Source: Paraherbaspirillum soli
GTDB lineage: Bacteria > Pseudomonadota > Gammaproteobacteria > Burkholderiales > Burkholderiaceae_D
Assembly (NCBI RefSeq): GCF_042654985.1
Contig: NZ_JBHSMT010000004.1
Coordinates: forward strand, 44,352-108,351
Reading direction: 5' to 3'
Length of the DNA: 64,000 bases
How positions within the stretch are numbered: the stretch's first letter is position 1; each line of letters opens with the position of its first letter. A model generated the notes under the pieces. The model ran no database searches. It was given only the letters and a program-made list of their open reading frames with translations, and was not told the DNA's origin. The translations under genes and the position numbers were made by a program. Positions 60,717 through 64,000 of the stretch are shown here, in pieces.

Positions 60717-63238
60717 TGCGCTGCTCCGGTAATTTGTTGTACGCGATTCAACGCGTCGATCACGCGGCTGGTCTGCCGCGCCAATGCGCCGCTCGGGTCT
60801 TTGACTTGTTCGTTAATCCGGTTACCCATGTTGTCGAGCGTGTAGACGATGCTGTTGCCGAGACTGTCGGCGATCTTGGTCAAGCGGTGCGCCGGGTCGT
60901 AGCTGTAGCTGACGGTCGACGCATTCGGCAGCGTGACCTGGGTTAGCTGGCCGACGCCGTCGTAGCTGTAGCTGGTGGTTTCAACCGTGCCGTTGGCGGT
61001 GACGCTCTTGGCGGTCAGCCAGCCGCGTGGGCTGTAGCTGAGTTGCGTGGTGACGCCATTCGCATCGGCAATCAGCCCGACCCTGCCGTTGGCGTCGTAG
61101 TTCGACAAGGTCGTCACTTGGCCGACGGCGTTGGTGATCGTGCTCAGGTTGCCGTTGCTGTCGTAGGCATAGGTCGTTTTATCGGCGACATCGGTGCGCG
61201 GACCGGTGGCGGTCAACAGCTGACCGACAGCGTTGTACGTGTAGCTCCAGGTACGGGCGTTACCGGTCACGGTCGGCGCCAAGCCTTGCGCGCCGGTCGC
61301 ATCGCTGGTCGCTTGTTCGGTCTTGCTCAACAGATTGCCGGACGCATCGTAGCTGTAACTGGTCACGCGCTTCGGTTCGGCGATCTTGAGCGGCAGGCTG
61401 AAGATCGGGTGCCATTGGGTGCTGATCGTACGCGCTTGTGGCGTGCCGGACGCTTCGACCCGGCTGGTTTCCAGGTTGCGCGTCAGGTCGTAGCTGAAGG
61501 TCGTGACGGCGCCGTTGAAATCGGTGCGGCTGGCGACGTTGCCGTTGGCGTCGTGAGTAACGTTGCTGGCTGCGGCGCTGCAACCGGCGCCGCCCGGTTG
61601 GTTTTGTCCGCTGGCTTTGATCGCGCCCAAGATCGTGGTGAAACTGGTGGTGCGGGTCGTGCCGAGCGGGTCGGTGACGGTGGTGCTGCTGCCGTCAGCG
61701 CTATAGGCCAGCTGATATTGGTCGACGCCGCCGGCATGTTGTTCCGAATACGCTTTGCCTTGGGCGTTGTAATAGTAGCTGGCATAGCGGCCGCCATTCT
61801 CGTCGGTGATGCCGGTTAACGCATGCGGCAGGCTGGTGCCGCCGGTATAAGTCTGTTCGTTGTACAGATAGCCTTTGACCTTGCCGTCGGGGTAAGTGAC
61901 CGATGCCAGGTTGTTGCTGGCGTCGTAGCTGTACTGGTATTTCCCTCCTGCCGGGTCGGTCAGGGTGGCGATGCGCTTGCTGCTATCGTAAGTGAGATTC
62001 AATGCGCGGCTGAAGGCATCCGTGATACGGATCAGTAGACCAGCATTCGGCGCGACTGCTGCTGGCGTCGTCGCATCGCTGTAGGTCAAGGTCTGGACCA
62101 GGCCAACCCGGTCCCGGATCGATATCAGCTGGCCTGCGGCGTTGTAGGTTTCGACGCTATTGTCGGCAGCGATCGTGTATTGCCAGCCATTGGCTTTGCC
62201 GCTGCCGTCGGTCAGGCCGATCAATTTGTCGGTAATGTCGGCGTCTTGTGAAGTATAGGTATTGCCATTGGCAGTGAATGCATAGGCGGTGCCATTGGCG
62301 CGCGCCACCAGCACCGCCGATACGCCATTGACGGTCAGGTTGGGAGCGATGGAACTGTCGTAAGCATGGCGCCAGGCAGTGCCTAGCGTGCTGACAGCGG
62401 CGGTGTTCTGGCTATTGTAGAAGCGGCGTAATTGCAAGCCGCCTATGCCGGCCGCGCGGTAGTCGGCGTCGCTCCAGTATTTGTTGCCGGTAGCAATATG
62501 GATCGGGTTTTGCGTGCTGGGGCATTGACCGCCCTGGGTTTTATTGGGTGCGCAGGATGAGGCGCCGGCAGTGCCGACCGGACAGGCTGCGGGTGGAACG
62601 CTACAAGCTGATTGATAGAGAGGCGCACTCTCTTCGTGTTGCGGTCCTCCTGGATATGGAAAAACGCCGACTAATGTGCACGCATTATTTTCTGCTGTAG
62701 GCGAGACGGAAACGTACACGGTACACATGCCCGGATTTTTGGTGCAATACGATCCTGGCGGCGGACTTTGTGCAATGCTCAGACGATCCGCGCAGGCTGC
62801 ACCAGCGGATGAAAATGAAGGCGCAGCGGCGCGTGGCATCTGGTCATGTGTATAGCAAATTGGGGGAACGGTAGGGGCGCCACAAGATAACGTGACGGGG
62901 TCTACAACGTTGGGTAAATCACAAGTACCCTGATTAGGAATCACGCGTTGGGCTGTCCCGTTGGGACGGTCGTAACAAGCACCATATTTGTAGTCAGCAT
63001 ATGGAGCTACGACAGGCCAGCCCCAAGCGGTACAGTAAGCAGCCGGAGTTGGATAGCCATCAAAACCATAACCAGCAGCGTGGCCAGCCTGGTGCGCCAT
63101 CATCGCTATCAAGGCGAGTACAAAGCCGACGACAATATGCTTAAGTAAATTACTCCTATTCCGAACAGAACCCAGATCGACAGTCCAATCCAACAAGCGC
63201 CCACGACCGACCACATTGGTCACTCCAAAACCCGCCAT
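60713..63238 (-). CDS. Secreted RHS/YD-repeat protein
   Basis: ATG at 63238 (AAGGA upstream) gives 841 residues. An N-terminal region of about 30 residues precedes the hydrophobic signal HIVVGFVLALIAMMAHQAGHA. A cysteine-rich part (about 55-245) follows, then a DUF6531-like segment (PIHIATGNKYWSDADY near 250). YD-type repeats fill the rest (YDASNNLASVTYPDGKVKGY, YDANGRVGLIADANGVTTQL). The C-terminus lacks the toxin core; it stops after VIDALNRVQQITGAAQ. A second RHS gene overlaps the stop by 4 nt, so the RHS shell seems split over two genes. Function in contact-dependent competition is possible but unproven. Confidence 0.88.
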   Translation of the reverse strand: MAGFGVTNVVGRGRLLDWTVDLGSVRNRSNLLKHIVVGFVLALIAMMAHQAGHAAGYGFDGYPTPAAYCTAWGWPVVAPYADYKYGACYDRPNGTAQRVIPNQGTCDLPNVVDPVTLSCGAPTVPPICYTHDQMPRAAAPSFSSAGAACADRLSIAQSPPPGSYCTKNPGMCTVYVSVSPTAENNACTLVGVFPYPGGPQHEESAPLYQSACSVPPAACPVGTAGASSCAPNKTQGGQCPSTQNPIHIATGNKYWSDADYRAAGIGGLQLRRFYNSQNTAAVSTLGTAWRHAYDSSIAPNLTVNGVSAVLVARANGTAYAFTANGNTYTSQDADITDKLIGLTDGSGKANGWQYTIAADNSVETYNAAGQLISIRDRVGLVQTLTYSDATTPAAVAPNAGLLIRITDAFSRALNLTYDSSKRIATLTDPAGGKYQYSYDASNNLASVTYPDGKVKGYLYNEQTYTGGTSLPHALTGITDENGGRYASYYYNAQGKAYSEQHAGGVDQYQLAYSADGSSTTVTDPLGTTRTTSFTTILGAIKASGQNQPGGAGCSAAASNVTHDANGNVASRTDFNGAVTTFSYDLTRNLETSRVEASGTPQARTISTQWHPIFSLPLKIAEPKRVTSYSYDASGNLLSKTEQATSDATGAQGLAPTVTGNARTWSYTYNAVGQLLTATGPRTDVADKTTYAYDSNGNLSTITNAVGQVTTLSNYDANGRVGLIADANGVTTQLSYSPRGWLTAKSVTANGTVETTSYSYDGVGQLTQVTLPNASTVSYSYDPAHRLTKIADSLGNSIVYTLDNMGNRINEQVKDPSGALARQTSRVIDALNRVQQITGAAQ

Positions 63239-63604
63239 CAACATTCCTTTTTTATGCGCTCGTAAAAAACCATCGCCTTGCCGGCACGGCATCGGCCTTC
63301 CTCGCTATCCGAACGATTTGTTTATCCGTTCGAACACCAGCCTGCAGATAGGGAGGCAAATGTATTGCAAATAAGGAATTTTTGCAATGCGGAAAACACT
63401 TATGTGGGGTCGCTGAATGGCGCAATAGCTTGGGCCGCATGTGATGCAGCCCTCTCCGCTGTTCAATTGTTCAACAACCATGCATCAGAACAGGCCGTTC
63501 GGAAAGTAGGGCGGAAAAGCGCAGCGTCTTCCGCCGTCTTGGATGCGTCAAACACCTGTGGCACATCCAACGGCGGATAACGCTGCGCTCATCCGCCCTA
63601 CTTT
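63239..63604. other. Spacer between symE-type and RHS genes
   Basis: It contains the promoter region of the RHS gene and the fifth GTAGGGCGG-type repeat (63506-63601). No gene is seen. Confidence 0.5.
63506..63601. repeat. GTAGGGCGG-type palindromic repeat, copy 5
   Basis: It has the standard arms GTAGGGCGGAAAAGCGCAGC and the inverse, centre GGATGCGTCAAACACCTGTGG. It lies directly after the stop of the SymE-type gene and may terminate its transcript. Confidence 0.85.
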
Positions 63605-63859
63605 TTACTCCCTGGTGATGAACAAACAGCCTCTTCTCACCTGCACCCGGATGCGGGTTTGAGGCGTGAAGCCTGCTGCCAATAGCCATTTGCCACGCAG
63701 CCGAATCCAAGGGGTTCTGAGCTTGCCCTCCGGGCAGACGCCGACGGTTAAATGCCGGTCTGGCAAGTTGTTGTTGGTGGATGTGGTGATGGGGATGGAA
63801 CTGTCTTGCGTGGATGAAGCGGATTTGCCTGATGATGCTGGCGTGGTGGTGCTAGTCAT
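63605..63859 (-). CDS. SymE-family toxin-like protein
   Basis: ATG at 63859 (GGAGG upstream) gives 84 residues: a Ser/Thr-rich N-terminal linker (about 1-33), then a SymE core with VGVCPEG, PWIRLRGKWLLAAGF and RIRVQVRRGCLFI. This is the AbrB-like SymE fold. SymE proteins are SOS-linked RNA- or DNA-targeting toxins controlled by antisense RNA in E. coli and often accompany rhs genes, as here. No antisense RNA could be identified. The stop lies against a palindromic repeat. Confidence 0.85.
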   Translation of the reverse strand: MTSTTTPASSGKSASSTQDSSIPITTSTNNNLPDRHLTVGVCPEGKLRTPWIRLRGKWLLAAGFTPQTRIRVQVRRGCLFITRE

Positions 63860-63927
63860 GGTGCCTCCAAGGTGTGTAGTACTAAAACCGCTTTCCGCTG
63901 CTAAACGGGAGATCGAGTCGCCCAAAG

Positions 63928-63985
63928 GAACCTCCCCTTCAGGCTCTCACAGAACCGGACGTGAACCTCTCGATTCATCCGGCTC
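63928..63985 (-). mobile_element. 3' end of a group II intron (domains V and VI)
   Basis: On the minus strand, 63985-63952 forms a 34-nt hairpin beginning GAGCCGGATG, with GAGA loop and ending CACGTCCGGTTC, matching the group II intron domain V pattern. It is followed by a domain VI-like stem (arms 63941-63946 and 63928-63933). The intron ends near 63920-63927, just upstream of the SymE-type gene. Its reverse-transcriptase ORF would lie beyond the right edge. The intron body is outside the window, so activity cannot be judged. Confidence 0.8.
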
Positions 63986-64000
63986 TTGTCGTTCAGCCCC

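Noticed and set aside
63605..63925. Longer start of the SymE-type protein at 63925
   Set aside because: The extra 22 residues begin within the intron's 3' region; the ATG at 63859 has GGAGG at proper spacing.

Overview
The window is chromosomal DNA of a Gram-negative betaproteobacterium. GC is high, with strong codon bias, and the gene set (type VI secretion, FimCD-type pili, FdxA/Fpr, MaeB, Liv-type transporter, BPSL0067- and STY0301-type proteins, dispersed GTAGGGCGG repeats) points to the Burkholderiales, most likely Oxalobacteraceae close to Collimonas. The genus is an inference from general resemblance; no marker gene such as rRNA is present. Nearly all genes are on the minus strand, so the layout below follows plus coordinates while transcription mostly runs right to left.

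1-10555 is part of a type VI secretion system (T6SS) operon: tssB, tssC, an AT-rich effector/immunity cargo block, hcp, tssJ, tssK, tssL, and tssM running off the left edge. The cargo has a BPSL0067-family Cys/His protein with a STY0301-type secreted partner, a GH24 muramidase, and two more secreted small proteins. 10795-16663 is a chaperone-usher pilus operon. 16995-20981 has a short-chain dehydrogenase, an acyl-CoA ligase and a divergent AraC-type regulator. 21118-26163 has malic enzyme (maeB), an SRPBCC protein, L-serine dehydratase (sdaA) and a small coiled-coil protein.

26497-42054 is the most unusual part. A 619-residue protein of unknown family, an AMP-dependent ligase, a free-standing carrier protein, a GNAT acetyltransferase, a C45 autoproteolytic acyltransferase/hydrolase, a 7Fe ferredoxin, an acyl-CoA dehydrogenase-like flavoprotein and a ferredoxin reductase are packed on one strand. 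They lead into a complete branched-chain-amino-acid-type ABC transporter with a FixH/YtkA-like tail gene. An alpha/beta hydrolase and a divergent LysR regulator lie upstream. This looks like a carrier-bound small-molecule pathway with its own redox chain and transporter; the product cannot be told from the sequence.

42098-46168 has LysR, a 133-bp tandem repeat, an MFS transporter with an overlapping 49-residue membrane protein, and an orphan LuxR regulator. 46226-56038 is a three-gene surface operon: a giant DUF11-repeat protein, an outer-membrane barrel with an invasin-type Ig domain, and an OmpA-type lipoprotein. 56553-58771 holds a tandem pair of paralogs of unknown family. 59328-63859 has two orphan small genes, a secreted RHS/YD-repeat protein followed by a second truncated RHS gene, and a SymE-type toxin. 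The right edge carries domains V and VI of a group II intron whose body lies outside the window. Several repeat families are scattered through the intergenic spaces; one copy supplies the ribosome-binding site of the AraC regulator.
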